Of a DNA stretch of 64,000 bases, positions 51,796 to 61,160 are shown in pieces. Each line of letters starts with the position of its first letter. Within the stretch, counting starts at the first letter, position 1. This DNA comes from Pseudomonas sp. B20(2017). GTDB lineage: Bacteria > Pseudomonadota > Gammaproteobacteria > Pseudomonadales > Pseudomonadaceae. Location: NCBI RefSeq assembly GCF_002113125.1, contig NZ_NEJP01000020.1:50459-114458 (forward strand). Reading direction: 5' to 3'. Under the pieces are notes generated by a model. That model was not told the DNA's origin. It saw nothing but the letters and a program-made list of their open reading frames with translations, and did not search any database. The translations under genes were made by a program, and so were the position numbers.

Positions 51796-53352
51796 TTACA
51801 GACCTGGCAGGCGCTGGCGAATCTGCGCCACGACAGTATCCAGGGTCCCGGATTCATTGGTCTGCACGCGTTTGCTGCGCAGGATTTCTTCCGGGGTCAG
51901 GGCTTCGCGGTTGGCTTGTTGAGCTTCGATCACGGCGAGGGTCGCGTCGGACGGATCTTTTTTGTCTGCCTGACGAATCGCCAGCCAGCTCTCGATCACT
52001 GCCTGCGGAGCATTGCAGTCAAGGATCAGGAAAGGCGTGCCAGTGGCTTCAGCGACTTTGGCGGCGTTGTCGCGTTGTTCGCGCTTGAGGTAAGTGGCGT
52101 CGATCACCACCGGGAAACCGGCGTGCAGGATCACTTCGGCGATTTCATGCAGACGAGCATAAGTCGCGGTGCTGGCATCGGCGCTGTAGATCCCGGCCTG
52201 AACATCATTGGCAACGGTTTGCTCACCGAACAGACGCTTGCGCTCGACATCGGAACGCAGACGGATCGCGCCCAGTGCTTCGACCAGACGCATCGCTACA
52301 TGGCTTTTGCCTACAGCGGACACGCCGTGGGTAATCGCCATGAAGCGCGAAGGAATGGTGCTGTAGCTTTCCGCCAGATTGGCGTAGTTACGGTACTGGC
52401 GCAGGGTGGTGGCGCGCTGCACCGGAGTCGCATCGGCCGGCATGCTGAACAGTGCGACTTTCGCCCGTACCAGCGCGCGGTAAGCCTTATAGAAGTTCAA
52501 CACTTCCAGGCCTTGATAGTCGCCGGTCAGTTCCAGGTATTGGCTGATGAAACGACGGGCCAGGGATTTCAGGCCACGGTCTTCCAGGTCCATCGCCAGG
52601 AAACCGGTGTCGGCCCAGACGTCGGTGAAACGGAACGGTTCGTTGAATTCGATGCAGTCGAAGATCACGACTTTGCCGTCGATCAGCGTGGCGTTGCCCA
52701 AGTGAATGTCACCGTGGCACTCGCGAGTGAAACCGTCGGCCTTGCGTTGGGCGAACAGCGGTTTCAGACGATCGAAACTGCTTTCAGCCCACGCTTGCAG
52801 GGCGTCGAGTTGCAGCAGATCGTTCTTGTCGCTGAGGAACGGCAGGATCTGTTCGAAGTTCTGGCGCACTGGCGCCATCACGCTGTCAGGCGTGCCGGCA
52901 TCGTGCTCGGCCGGGACTTTCGGCGCGTTGAGGTGGAAGCGGGCGATCTGCTCGGCCATCGCGTCGATGTGCGCGGTGGTCAACTCGCCATTGGCTTGCA
53001 GGGTGCTGAGCAGGCCGGTTTGCGGGAACTGGCGCATTTTCAGCACGTATTCGATGGCCGGACCTTCGCCGCCCAGTTGCGGGGCTTCGGCGCTGCCGGT
53101 CACTGGAATCACTTCCAGGTACAAATCTTCGGTCAGGCGCTGGTTCAGGCGCAGCTCTTCACCGCAGAAGTGCTCACGGGATTCGAGGCTGGTGAAGTCG
53201 AGAAAGCCGAAATTCACCGGCTTCTTCACTTTATAGGCGTAGGGACCGGTGAGCAGTACCCACGAGATATGGGTTTCGATGACCTGGAACCCTTCGACGG
53301 GGTGCGGGTAGAGGGCCGGGTTTTGCAGGGCAGCGATCAGGGACTGGCTCAC
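51796..53352 (-). CDS. Bifunctional APH-like kinase / AAA ATPase fusion
   Basis: 518 residues from a GTG start (53352), chosen for the AAGGA site 7 bases upstream; an ATG at 53472 lies past the divergent mrcB start. N-terminal half is an aminoglycoside-phosphotransferase-like kinase (GFTRECHGDIHLGNATLIDG with catalytic Asp, VVIFDCIEFNEPFRFTDVWAD for metal binding). C-terminal half has a P-loop (GVSAVGKSHVAMRLVEALG) of the zeta-toxin/nucleotide-kinase type. Known as a fusion in proteobacteria; substrate unknown. Confidence 0.87.
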   Translation of the reverse strand: MSQSLIAALQNPALYPHPVEGFQVIETHISWVLLTGPYAYKVKKPVNFGFLDFTSLESREHFCGEELRLNQRLTEDLYLEVIPVTGSAEAPQLGGEGPAIEYVLKMRQFPQTGLLSTLQANGELTTAHIDAMAEQIARFHLNAPKVPAEHDAGTPDSVMAPVRQNFEQILPFLSDKNDLLQLDALQAWAESSFDRLKPLFAQRKADGFTRECHGDIHLGNATLIDGKVVIFDCIEFNEPFRFTDVWADTGFLAMDLEDRGLKSLARRFISQYLELTGDYQGLEVLNFYKAYRALVRAKVALFSMPADATPVQRATTLRQYRNYANLAESYSTIPSRFMAITHGVSAVGKSHVAMRLVEALGAIRLRSDVERKRLFGEQTVANDVQAGIYSADASTATYARLHEIAEVILHAGFPVVIDATYLKREQRDNAAKVAEATGTPFLILDCNAPQAVIESWLAIRQADKKDPSDATLAVIEAQQANREALTPEEILRSKRVQTNESGTLDTVVAQIRQRLPGL

Positions 53353-53436
53353 GGACGATCCTTCAGAGACTGGGGGAAATTCAAGGCGCTCATTATGGCC
53401 GCTCGCCAGCCCGACGCAAACCTCCGAGCGCTCCTG

Positions 53437-53462
53437 TTGAGTATGAATAAAGTGCGTATAAT
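53437..53462 (+). promoter_or_regulatory. Probable promoter of mrcB with very short leader
   Basis: TATAAT at 53457-53462 is a perfect -10 box; the nearest -35-like TTGAGT (53437-53442) is only 14 bases away. Transcription would start near 53469, directly before the ATG at 53471. Confidence 0.5.
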
Positions 53463-53470
53463 CCGCCGCC

Positions 53471-55795
53471 ATGACTCGTACTCGATCCCCCCGTACCCCT
53501 AAAAAACCAGCTTCCCGGGGCCTGCGCCCATGGTTGGACTGGGCCCTTAAACTCAGTCTGGTCGGCCTTGTGGTGCTGGCTGGCTTCGCCGTTTACCTCG
53601 ATGCCGTGGTGCAGGAGAAGTTCTCCGGCAAGCGCTGGACCATCCCTGCCAAGGTGTACGCGCGTCCGCTCGAGCTATTCGTCGGACAGAAGCTGAGCAA
53701 GGACGATTTCCTCACCGAACTCGATGCCCTGGGCTATCGCCGCGAAGCCGTGAGCAACGGTCCCGGCGCGGCGGCGGTCAATGGCAACACGGTTGATCTG
53801 AATACCCGTGGCTTCCAGTTCTATGAAGGCCTCGAGAAACCGCAGCCAGTGCGCGTGCGTTTCTCCGGCGATTACGTGGCCGAACTCTCGGCGATCAACG
53901 GTTCGAAGCTCTCCGTGGTACGCCTGGAGCCGCTGATGATCGGCGGCATCTACCCGAAAAACCTGGAAGACCGGATTCTGATCAAGCTCGATCAGGTGCC
54001 GCCGTATCTGCTGGAAACCCTGGTCGCCGTGGAAGACCGGGATTTCTACAGCCACTGGGGCGTATCGCCGAAATCGATTGCCCGCGCAGTCTGGGTCAAC
54101 ACCTCGGGCGGCAAGATGACTCAGGGCGGCAGTACGCTGACCCAGCAACTGGTCAAGAACTTCTACCTCACCAACGAACGCAGCCTGACCCGCAAGCTCA
54201 CCGAAGCGATGATGGCGATGCTGCTCGAGCTGCATTACGACAAAAAGGAAATCCTTGAGGCTTACCTCAACGAAGTCTTTGTCGGTCAGGACGGTCAGCG
54301 TGCAGTGCACGGTTTCGGTCTGGCCAGCCAGTTCTTCTTCGCTCAGCCTTTGTCCGAGTTGAAACTGCATCAGGTCGCGCTGTTGGTCGGGATGGTCAAA
54401 GGCCCGTCCTATTACAACCCGCGTCGCAACCCGGAGCGTGCGCTGGAGCGACGCAATCTGGTGCTCGATGTGCTTGAGCAGCAGGGTGTCGCTTCCGCCG
54501 AACAGGTGGCCGCCGCAAAGAAAATGCCACTGGGCGTGACCACGCGCGGCAAATTGGCCGACAGTTCCTTCCCGGGCTTCATCGATCTGGTCAAGCGTCA
54601 GTTGCGTGAAGACTATCGCGACGAAGACTTGACCGAAGAAGGCCTGCGGATCTTTACCAGTTTCGATCCGATCCTGCAGATGAAAGCTGAAGCGTCGGTC
54701 AACGACACCTTCAAGCGTCTGTCCGGTCGCAAAGGTTCCGATGATGTGGAAGCGGCGATGGTCGTGACCAATCCGGAGACCGGTGAAGTCCAGGCCATGA
54801 TCGGCAGCCGCCAGGCGAGTTTTGCCGGGTTCAACCGGGCACTGGATGCAGTACGGCCGATCGGTTCGCTGGTCAAGCCTGCGGTTTATCTGACTGCATT
54901 GGAGAAACCGAGCCAGTACACGCTCACCAGTTGGCTGTCGGATGACCCGCTTTCCATCAAGGGCGCGGATGGCCAGGTCTGGAAACCGCAGAACTATGAC
55001 CGTCGCTCCCACGGTACGGTGTTCCTGTATCAAGGGCTGGCGCATTCCTACAACCTGTCGACCTCGCGTCTCGGGCTGGCGGTGGGGGTTCCGAATGTCC
55101 TCAAGACCATCGGGCGTCTGGGTGTAACCCGCGAGTTCCCGGCGTTCCCGTCGATGCTGCTCGGGGCGGGCGGCATGACCCCGATCGAAGTCGCGACGAT
55201 GTACCAGACCCTGGCCAACGGTGGCTTCAATACGCCGATGCGCGGGATCCGCAGCGTGCTGACTGCCGAGGGCGAGCCGCTCAAGCGTTATCCGTTTCAG
55301 ATCGAGCAGCGGTTCGATCCGGCCTCGATCTACCTGATCCAGAACGCCATGCAGCGGGTCATGCGTGAAGGTACTGGCAGTTCGGTTTATAACGTGTTGC
55401 CAAGAACCCTGACACTGGCCGGCAAGACCGGCACCAGTAACGATTCGCGCGACAGCTGGTTCGCCGGTTTCAGCCAGGATCTGCTGGCGGTGGTCTGGCT
55501 CGGCCGTGACGACAACGGCAAGACGCCGTTCACCGGGGCCACCGGTGCGTTGCAGGTCTGGACCAGTTTCATGCGCAAGGCCGATCCGCTGCCGCTGGAC
55601 ATGCCGCAGCCGGATAACGTGGTGCAGGCCTGGGTCGATTCGCGTACCGGCCAGGGTTCTGATGCCAACTGTCCGGGCGCCGTGCAGATGCCGTATATTC
55701 GCGGCAGCGAACCGCCACCCGGCGCCTCCTGCGCGGGCGAAAGCCCGGCGTCGGGCGAGTCGGTGATGGATTGGGTCAAGGGCTGGATGAATTAA
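53471..55795 (+). CDS. mrcB: Penicillin-binding protein 1B
   Basis: 774 residues, the PBP1b length. Cytoplasmic tail and one transmembrane helix (LKLSLVGLVVLAGFAVYLD), a UB2H-like domain, glycosyltransferase domain with EDRDFYSHWGVSPKSIARA and QGGSTLTQQLVKNFYL, and transpeptidase with the active-site Ser in GSLVKP (SxxK-like), SYN and KTGTSND. Builds and crosslinks peptidoglycan. Next to it is a TPR lipoprotein. Confidence 0.97.
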   Translation: MTRTRSPRTPKKPASRGLRPWLDWALKLSLVGLVVLAGFAVYLDAVVQEKFSGKRWTIPAKVYARPLELFVGQKLSKDDFLTELDALGYRREAVSNGPGAAAVNGNTVDLNTRGFQFYEGLEKPQPVRVRFSGDYVAELSAINGSKLSVVRLEPLMIGGIYPKNLEDRILIKLDQVPPYLLETLVAVEDRDFYSHWGVSPKSIARAVWVNTSGGKMTQGGSTLTQQLVKNFYLTNERSLTRKLTEAMMAMLLELHYDKKEILEAYLNEVFVGQDGQRAVHGFGLASQFFFAQPLSELKLHQVALLVGMVKGPSYYNPRRNPERALERRNLVLDVLEQQGVASAEQVAAAKKMPLGVTTRGKLADSSFPGFIDLVKRQLREDYRDEDLTEEGLRIFTSFDPILQMKAEASVNDTFKRLSGRKGSDDVEAAMVVTNPETGEVQAMIGSRQASFAGFNRALDAVRPIGSLVKPAVYLTALEKPSQYTLTSWLSDDPLSIKGADGQVWKPQNYDRRSHGTVFLYQGLAHSYNLSTSRLGLAVGVPNVLKTIGRLGVTREFPAFPSMLLGAGGMTPIEVATMYQTLANGGFNTPMRGIRSVLTAEGEPLKRYPFQIEQRFDPASIYLIQNAMQRVMREGTGSSVYNVLPRTLTLAGKTGTSNDSRDSWFAGFSQDLLAVVWLGRDDNGKTPFTGATGALQVWTSFMRKADPLPLDMPQPDNVVQAWVDSRTGQGSDANCPGAVQMPYIRGSEPPPGASCAGESPASGESVMDWVKGWMN

Positions 55796-55811
55796 GCAAA
55801 GAGGGTTTCAA

Positions 55812-56558
55812 GTGAACAAGTGGTTGATTCCAGCGGTGACCGCCGTGGCTTTGCTCAGCGGCTGCTCCACCGTACAGCGTGGTTCGATCCCGGTCGTGGA
55901 TGCCGGTACCGCCGTGTCCAACAGCGAGCGCATTTCGGCCAATGGCGGTTTCCGTCAAACGACGGTAAAACGTCCTGCACAGGCCCAGACCCAGGCGATT
56001 CCGCAAGGCGATACCGGCGTGGTGGTGATGGTGCCGGGCGGCGCAGCGGCTTCGGCACCGATCAGCACCTCGCCGATCGTTCCGGGCCCGGCGTCGGGTG
56101 GCATCACGCCGGGGCCGTACAACCCGTCGGCGGTCGAGTCGGCGCCGATCAGCTCCGGCAGCTACAGCATGCCTTCGACGCCGAGCGGCATTCCTTCAGC
56201 CAGCAGCGGCGGAGGTCTGTCTGCCGATGAACAGCTGGACGGCCCGGTACTCGCACTTTTGACCACTGCGCAACAGCAGCAGGCCGGTGGCGACCTCAAC
56301 GGCGCGTCCTCCAGCCTGGAGCGCGCCCAGCGTGTAGCGCCGCGCGAGCCGCAAGTGCTGTACCGCCTGGCGCAGGTGCGCATGGCCCAGGGCGATGCGC
56401 CGCAAGCCGAGCAGACTGCTCGTCGTGCACTGACCATGGCCAATGGTCGTCCGGACTTGCAGGCCAGTCTGTGGGAATTGATCGCTCAGGCGCGTGAGAA
56501 ACAAGGTGATTCCGCCGGCGCCACTCTGGCCCGTCAGAAGGCCAAGGTTTCGCTGTGA
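55812..56558 (+). CDS. TPR-containing lipoprotein
   Basis: 248 residues. Lipoprotein signal MNKWLIPAVTAVALLSGC with Cys18. A low-complexity Ser/Pro/Gly-rich linker (about 60-130) leads to a TPR-like helical part (about 135-245: LLTTAQQQQAGGDLNGASSS, LERAQRVAPREPQVLYRLAQ). Sixteen bases after mrcB, so a lipoprotein partner of PBP1b is a fair guess. In P. aeruginosa LpoP has this position and build (from memory). Confidence 0.82.
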   Translation: MNKWLIPAVTAVALLSGCSTVQRGSIPVVDAGTAVSNSERISANGGFRQTTVKRPAQAQTQAIPQGDTGVVVMVPGGAAASAPISTSPIVPGPASGGITPGPYNPSAVESAPISSGSYSMPSTPSGIPSASSGGGLSADEQLDGPVLALLTTAQQQQAGGDLNGASSSLERAQRVAPREPQVLYRLAQVRMAQGDAPQAEQTARRALTMANGRPDLQASLWELIAQAREKQGDSAGATLARQKAKVSL

Positions 56559-56893
56559 TGGACAGTCGTTTCTCCAAAGTCGCCGATCAATTGCTGTTGA
56601 TCGAGCGCGAACTGCGCGCCCAGGGCTGGTGGGATGACGTCCAGCCCTCGGCTGAGGCCCTGAGCAGTGTCGAGCCGTTTTCGGTCGACACTCTCGATTT
56701 CGAGCAGTGGCTGCAATGGATCTTCCTGCCGCGGATGAAGATGATCCTCGAACAGGATCTGCCATTGCCCAATGCCTCGGGCATTCAGGAAATGGCCGAG
56801 ATGGTTTTTGCCCAGCGCAATCTGCAGGGCAAGGATCGGCAGCTTCAGGTGTTGCTCAAAGAGTTCGACCTGCTGATCACCGCTTCGCGCTGA
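56558..56893 (+). CDS. YqcC-family protein
   Basis: 111 residues from the ATG at 56558 that overlaps the previous stop (TGATG). MDSRFSKVADQLLLIERELR, then SVDTLDFEQWLQWIFLPRMK, as in YqcC. A small soluble helical protein, function unknown; in E. coli yqcC sits with truC. Here it follows mrcB and the lipoprotein. Confidence 0.87.
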   Translation: MDSRFSKVADQLLLIERELRAQGWWDDVQPSAEALSSVEPFSVDTLDFEQWLQWIFLPRMKMILEQDLPLPNASGIQEMAEMVFAQRNLQGKDRQLQVLLKEFDLLITASR

Positions 56894-56911
56894 ATTGGAA
56901 ACTGCCAGTGC

Positions 56912-57328
56912 TTACTGGCAGTTTTCCGCAATCTGTTTTTGTGCCTCCGCGGTACGTTGCTGACGCTGGTCTTCGCTCAACCGCCGCAACTCTCCGTCCA
57001 CTTCCTCCCTCAAACGCGGATTGTTCTGCAGTTGCGCGAGATTCGTGCGCGCCTGTTCGCAAAATGCCTTGAGTTGATTCTGTTGCTCGGCCACCTGCTT
57101 CTTGACCTTATCATCGATGGCCTTCTGGTCGCCCAGCGCGCCGCTGCCAGGTAATGCGGCCGGTATTGGTGCGGGAGAGGAGGGCGTCTTCACTGCGGTG
57201 GATGACTGTCCTTGCGGTGGCTGTTGATCGAAATGGGTGACGCCCTGGGCGTCGACCCATTTGTAGATCTGAGCGGCCATGCACCATGGGCTGGCGCCGA
57301 TTAGCAGGGTTAAGAGAAGCGTTCGCAT
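56912..57328 (-). CDS. DUF4124 secreted protein
   Basis: 138 residues. Signal peptide LLLTLLIGASPWCMAA, the DUF4124 start QIYKWVDAQGVTHFDQQPPQ, then a Pro/Ser linker and a long helical part rich in Gln/Glu/Arg with two Cys (AFCEQA and the C-terminal NCQ). Function unknown. Confidence 0.87.
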   Translation of the reverse strand: MRTLLLTLLIGASPWCMAAQIYKWVDAQGVTHFDQQPPQGQSSTAVKTPSSPAPIPAALPGSGALGDQKAIDDKVKKQVAEQQNQLKAFCEQARTNLAQLQNNPRLREEVDGELRRLSEDQRQQRTAEAQKQIAENCQ

Positions 57329-57729
57329 GCTGATTCCTTGGCAAAACTGCGCAATTGAAGCTAACAGAGTAGCGGTTTCCAGGTTTTTTCTTGCGTTCTC
57401 ATGTGCTTACCCACAATTAAGCACATTGACGGCTTGACTTGCAGAGGGCGAAACAGAAGAATCCAAAGTCCGCTGTACAGGGACTGCCAGAAGCAGACCC
57501 TCTCGGCAGATCATGAGGCGCATATCCGCGTCGACCTGTTACACCCGCAACGCGTTACCTCGCGCTGGGTGGGAAAGGCCCGCAACACTTGGGACGATCC
57601 CAATACTTGCTCAGTCAGTGCTGACGTAGTCGGCGACCACCGTCGCTCATGCTCTGCCGAGAAGTAAACCTATTAAGACCCGTTCGCTTTTTTTGTGGAC
57701 GGTATTCTGGCGTTTTAGAGGTGAACAAC
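57329..57729 (+). other. Long leader region upstream of ilvI
   Basis: About 400 bases with no convincing gene. A dyad GTGCTTA-N8-TAAGCAC lies at 57403-57424. A T-run at 57688-57694 precedes the ilvI ribosome-binding site. An open frame through 57401-57667 has no branched-chain codon run and no family match that I recognise, so I do not call it. Confidence 0.6.
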
Positions 57730-59454
57730 GTGGAGCTTTTATCTGGCGGTGAGATGCTCGTCCGCTTTTTGCGTGACGAAGGCGTCAAATATATCTACGG
57801 GTACCCGGGTGGTGCTCTTCTTCATGTTTACGATGCCCTGTTCAAAGAACCGGAAGTGACCCACATCCTGGTTCGTCACGAACAAGCGGCTACCCATATG
57901 GCTGACGGCTACGCCCGTGCCACCGGTAAAGCCGGCGTGGTATTGGTGACTTCCGGTCCAGGCGCCACGAACGCCATCACCGGTATCGCCACCGCCTATA
58001 TGGACTCGATTCCAATGGTGATCATTTCCGGTCAGGTGCCAAGCACCATGGTCGGCACCGATGCGTTCCAGGAAACCGACATGATCGGTATCTCCCGGCC
58101 GATCGTGAAGCACAGCTTCATGATCAAGCACGCTTCGGAAATCCCGGAAGTCATGAAGAAAGCCTTCTACCTGGCGCAATCCGGTCGTCCGGGCCCGGTC
58201 GTGGTCGATATCCCGAAAGACATGACCAACCCGGCCGAGAAGTTCGAATACATCTTCCCGAAGAAAGCCAAACTGCGTTCCTACAGCCCAGCCGTTCGCG
58301 GTCACTCCGGGCAAATCCGCAAGGCGGCAGAAATGCTCCTGGCGGCCAAGCGTCCCGTGCTGTACTCCGGCGGTGGCGTGATCCTCGGCAACGGCTCCGC
58401 GCCGCTGACCGAACTGGCGCAAATGCTCAACCTGCCGGTTACCAATACCTTGATGGGCCTGGGTGGCTACCCTGGCACTGATCGTCAGTTCATCGGCATG
58501 CTCGGCATGCACGGCAGCTACACCGCGAACCTGGCGATGCACCATGCCGACGTGATCCTGGCAGTCGGAGCGCGTTTCGATGATCGCGTGATCAACGGCG
58601 CGCCGAAGTTCTGCCCGAACGCCAAGATCATTCACATCGACATCGACCCGGCTTCGATTTCCAAGACCATCAAGGCCGACGTGCCAATCGTTGGTCCGGT
58701 GGAGAGCGTCCTGACCGAAATGGTCGCGATCCTCAAGGAAATCGGCGAAACCCCGAACAAGGAAGCGGTTGCGAGCTGGTGGAAGCAGGTTGATGAGTGG
58801 CGCGGTGATCGCGGCCTGTTCCCTTACGACAAGGGCGACGGCAGCAAGATCAAGCCACAAACCGTGATCGAAACCTTATGCGAAGTGACCAAGGGCGACG
58901 CCTTTGTGACCTCCGACGTGGGTCAGCACCAGATGTTTGCTGCGCAGTACTACAAGTTCAACAAGCCGAACCGCTGGATCAACTCCGGTGGCCTGGGCAC
59001 GATGGGCTTCGGTCTGCCGGCCGCGATGGGTATCGCTCTGAGCTTCCCTGACAGCGATGTTGCTTGCGTCACCGGTGAAGGCAGTATCCAGATGAACATC
59101 CAGGAACTGTCGACCTGCCTGCAATACGGTTTGCCGGTCAAGATCGTCATCCTGAACAACGGTGTTCTGGGCATGGTCCGTCAGTGGCAGGACATGAGTT
59201 ACGGCAGCCGTCACTCGCACTCCTACATGGAATCCTTGCCTGACTTCGTCAAGCTGGCTGAAGCCTATGGCCACGTCGGCGTGCGCATCACCGAATCGAA
59301 AGATTTGAAGTCGAAGATGGAAGAGGCGTTCGCCATGAAAGATCGCCTGGTGGTGATCGACATTTCGGTCGACACCAGCGAGCACGTCTATCCGATGCAG
59401 ATCAAAGACGGCTCCATGCGCGATATGTGGCTGAGCAAGACGGAGCGTACCTAA
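57730..59454 (+). CDS. ilvI: Acetolactate synthase large subunit
   Basis: 574 residues from a GTG start at 57730 (MELLSGGEMLVRFLRDEGVK) with AGAGG 7-10 bases upstream; an earlier ATG at 57649 lies in the leader. TPP-enzyme domains: GYPGGALLHVYDAL with the catalytic Glu in RHEQAATHMADGYAR, and the TPP/metal motif (GEGSIQMNIQEL ... ILNNGVLGMV). First common step of valine, leucine and isoleucine synthesis. Three bases before ilvH. Confidence 0.97.
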   Translation: MELLSGGEMLVRFLRDEGVKYIYGYPGGALLHVYDALFKEPEVTHILVRHEQAATHMADGYARATGKAGVVLVTSGPGATNAITGIATAYMDSIPMVIISGQVPSTMVGTDAFQETDMIGISRPIVKHSFMIKHASEIPEVMKKAFYLAQSGRPGPVVVDIPKDMTNPAEKFEYIFPKKAKLRSYSPAVRGHSGQIRKAAEMLLAAKRPVLYSGGGVILGNGSAPLTELAQMLNLPVTNTLMGLGGYPGTDRQFIGMLGMHGSYTANLAMHHADVILAVGARFDDRVINGAPKFCPNAKIIHIDIDPASISKTIKADVPIVGPVESVLTEMVAILKEIGETPNKEAVASWWKQVDEWRGDRGLFPYDKGDGSKIKPQTVIETLCEVTKGDAFVTSDVGQHQMFAAQYYKFNKPNRWINSGGLGTMGFGLPAAMGIALSFPDSDVACVTGEGSIQMNIQELSTCLQYGLPVKIVILNNGVLGMVRQWQDMSYGSRHSHSYMESLPDFVKLAEAYGHVGVRITESKDLKSKMEEAFAMKDRLVVIDISVDTSEHVYPMQIKDGSMRDMWLSKTERT

Positions 59455-59456
59455 TC

Positions 59457-59948
59457 ATGCGGCACATTATTTCCTTGCTTCTGGAAAACGAACCCGGTGC
59501 TTTGTCTCGCGTAGTCGGCCTGTTCTCGCAGCGCAACTACAACATCGAAAGCCTGACCGTGGCGCCAACCGAAGACCCGACCCTGTCGCGTCTGACGCTG
59601 ACCACAGTCGGCCACGATGAAATCATCGAGCAGATCACCAAAAACCTGAACAAGCTGATCGAAGTGGTCAAGCTGGTGGACCTGTCGGAAAGCGCTCACA
59701 TCGAGCGCGAGCTGATGCTGGTCAAGGTCAAGGCCACTGGCGCCCAGCGCGCCGAGATCAAACGCACCACCGATATTTACCGTGGACAGATCGTCGACGT
59801 CAGCGCCAGCGTGTATACCGTTCAACTGACCGGTACCAGCGACAAGCTCGACAGCTTCATTCAGTCCATCGGCACCGCATCGATTCTGGAGACCGTCCGC
59901 AGTGGCGTCACCGGTATTGCCCGCGGCGACAAAGTACTCAGCATCTAA
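59457..59948 (+). CDS. ilvH: Acetolactate synthase regulatory subunit
   Basis: 163 residues from the ATG at 59457. N-terminal ACT domain (HIISLLLENEPGALSRVVGL, NYNIESLTV) that binds valine for feedback control, and a C-terminal domain that activates IlvI. Two bases after ilvI. Confidence 0.97.
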   Translation: MRHIISLLLENEPGALSRVVGLFSQRNYNIESLTVAPTEDPTLSRLTLTTVGHDEIIEQITKNLNKLIEVVKLVDLSESAHIERELMLVKVKATGAQRAEIKRTTDIYRGQIVDVSASVYTVQLTGTSDKLDSFIQSIGTASILETVRSGVTGIARGDKVLSI

Positions 59949-59996
59949 ACCAAATTAGCGAATGGCCTGAACGGCCTGGATATAAAGGGGAAATTC

Positions 59997-61013
59997 ATGA
60001 AAGTTTTCTACGATAAAGACTGCGACCTGTCGATCATCCAGGGCAAGAAAGTTGCCATCATCGGTTACGGCTCCCAGGGCCACGCCCAGGCGTGCAACCT
60101 GAAAGATTCCGGTGTCGACGTTACTGTCGGTCTGCGTAAAGGTTCGGCTACCGTTGCCAAGGCTGAAGCCCACGGCCTGAAAGTGACCGACGTGGCTGCC
60201 GCTGTTGCCGGTGCCGACCTGGTCATGATTCTGACCCCGGACGAGTTCCAGTCCCAGCTGTACAAGAACGAAATCGAGCCGAACATCAAGAAAGGCGCCA
60301 CCCTGGCCTTCTCCCACGGCTTCGCGATCCACTACAACCAGGTTGTTCCGCGTGCCGACCTCGACGTGATCATGATCGCGCCGAAAGCCCCGGGCCACAC
60401 CGTACGTTCCGAGTTCGTGAAAGGCGGCGGTATCCCTGACCTGATCGCGATCTACCAGGACGCCTCGGGCAACGCCAAGAACGTTGCACTGTCCTACGCC
60501 GCCGGCGTGGGTGGCGGTCGTACCGGCATCATCGAAACCACCTTCAAGGACGAGACCGAAACCGACCTGTTCGGCGAACAAGCCGTTCTGTGCGGCGGTA
60601 CCGTTGAGCTGGTAAAAGCCGGTTTCGAAACTCTGGTTGAAGCTGGCTACGCGCCGGAAATGGCCTACTTCGAGTGCCTGCACGAACTGAAACTGATCGT
60701 TGACCTCATGTACGAAGGCGGTATCGCCAACATGAACTACTCGATCTCCAACAACGCTGAATACGGCGAGTACGTGACCGGCCCGGAAGTGATCAACGCC
60801 GAATCCCGTCAGGCCATGCGCAACGCCCTGAAACGTATTCAGGACGGCGAATACGCCAAAATGTTCATCAGCGAAGGCGCAACCGGCTACCCTTCGATGA
60901 CCGCCAAGCGTCGTAACAACGCCGCTCACGGTATCGAAATCATCGGCGAGCAACTGCGCTCCATGATGCCGTGGATCGGTGCCAACAAGATCGTCGACAA
61001 AGCCAAAAACTAA
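59997..61013 (+). CDS. ilvC: Ketol-acid reductoisomerase
   Basis: 338 residues, class I (short) form. NADP-binding GYGSQGHAQACNLKDSGVDV and the knotted C-terminal domain with metal-binding Asp/Glu (DLFGEQAVLCGG, LIVDLMYEGGIANM). Second step of branched-chain amino acid synthesis. AAGGGGAA ribosome-binding site; 48 bases after ilvH; own terminator. Confidence 0.98.
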   Translation: MKVFYDKDCDLSIIQGKKVAIIGYGSQGHAQACNLKDSGVDVTVGLRKGSATVAKAEAHGLKVTDVAAAVAGADLVMILTPDEFQSQLYKNEIEPNIKKGATLAFSHGFAIHYNQVVPRADLDVIMIAPKAPGHTVRSEFVKGGGIPDLIAIYQDASGNAKNVALSYAAGVGGGRTGIIETTFKDETETDLFGEQAVLCGGTVELVKAGFETLVEAGYAPEMAYFECLHELKLIVDLMYEGGIANMNYSISNNAEYGEYVTGPEVINAESRQAMRNALKRIQDGEYAKMFISEGATGYPSMTAKRRNNAAHGIEIIGEQLRSMMPWIGANKIVDKAKN

Positions 61014-61031
61014 GTTGTCGAACCTTGTATG

Positions 61032-61059
61032 AAAAAACGCGGCCTCGGCCGCGTTTTTT
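61032..61059 (+). terminator. Terminator of ilvC
   Basis: AAAAAACGCGGCC / GGCCGCGTTTTTT around a very short loop, 18 bases after the stop. Confidence 0.92.
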
Positions 61060-61160
61060 CGTATGGGCGGGCGGTTCTGGTATAAAGCTGCATCGTTTGT
61101 GGCCGAACCGTCGTCCCAGACACCTGTCGAAAATGTCCAATCCGTTGCAAGGTAATGTCC

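Noticed and set aside
57401..57667. 88-residue open frame in the ilvI leader as a gene or leader peptide
   Set aside because: No recognisable domain, no run of branched-chain codons and no good ribosome-binding site.
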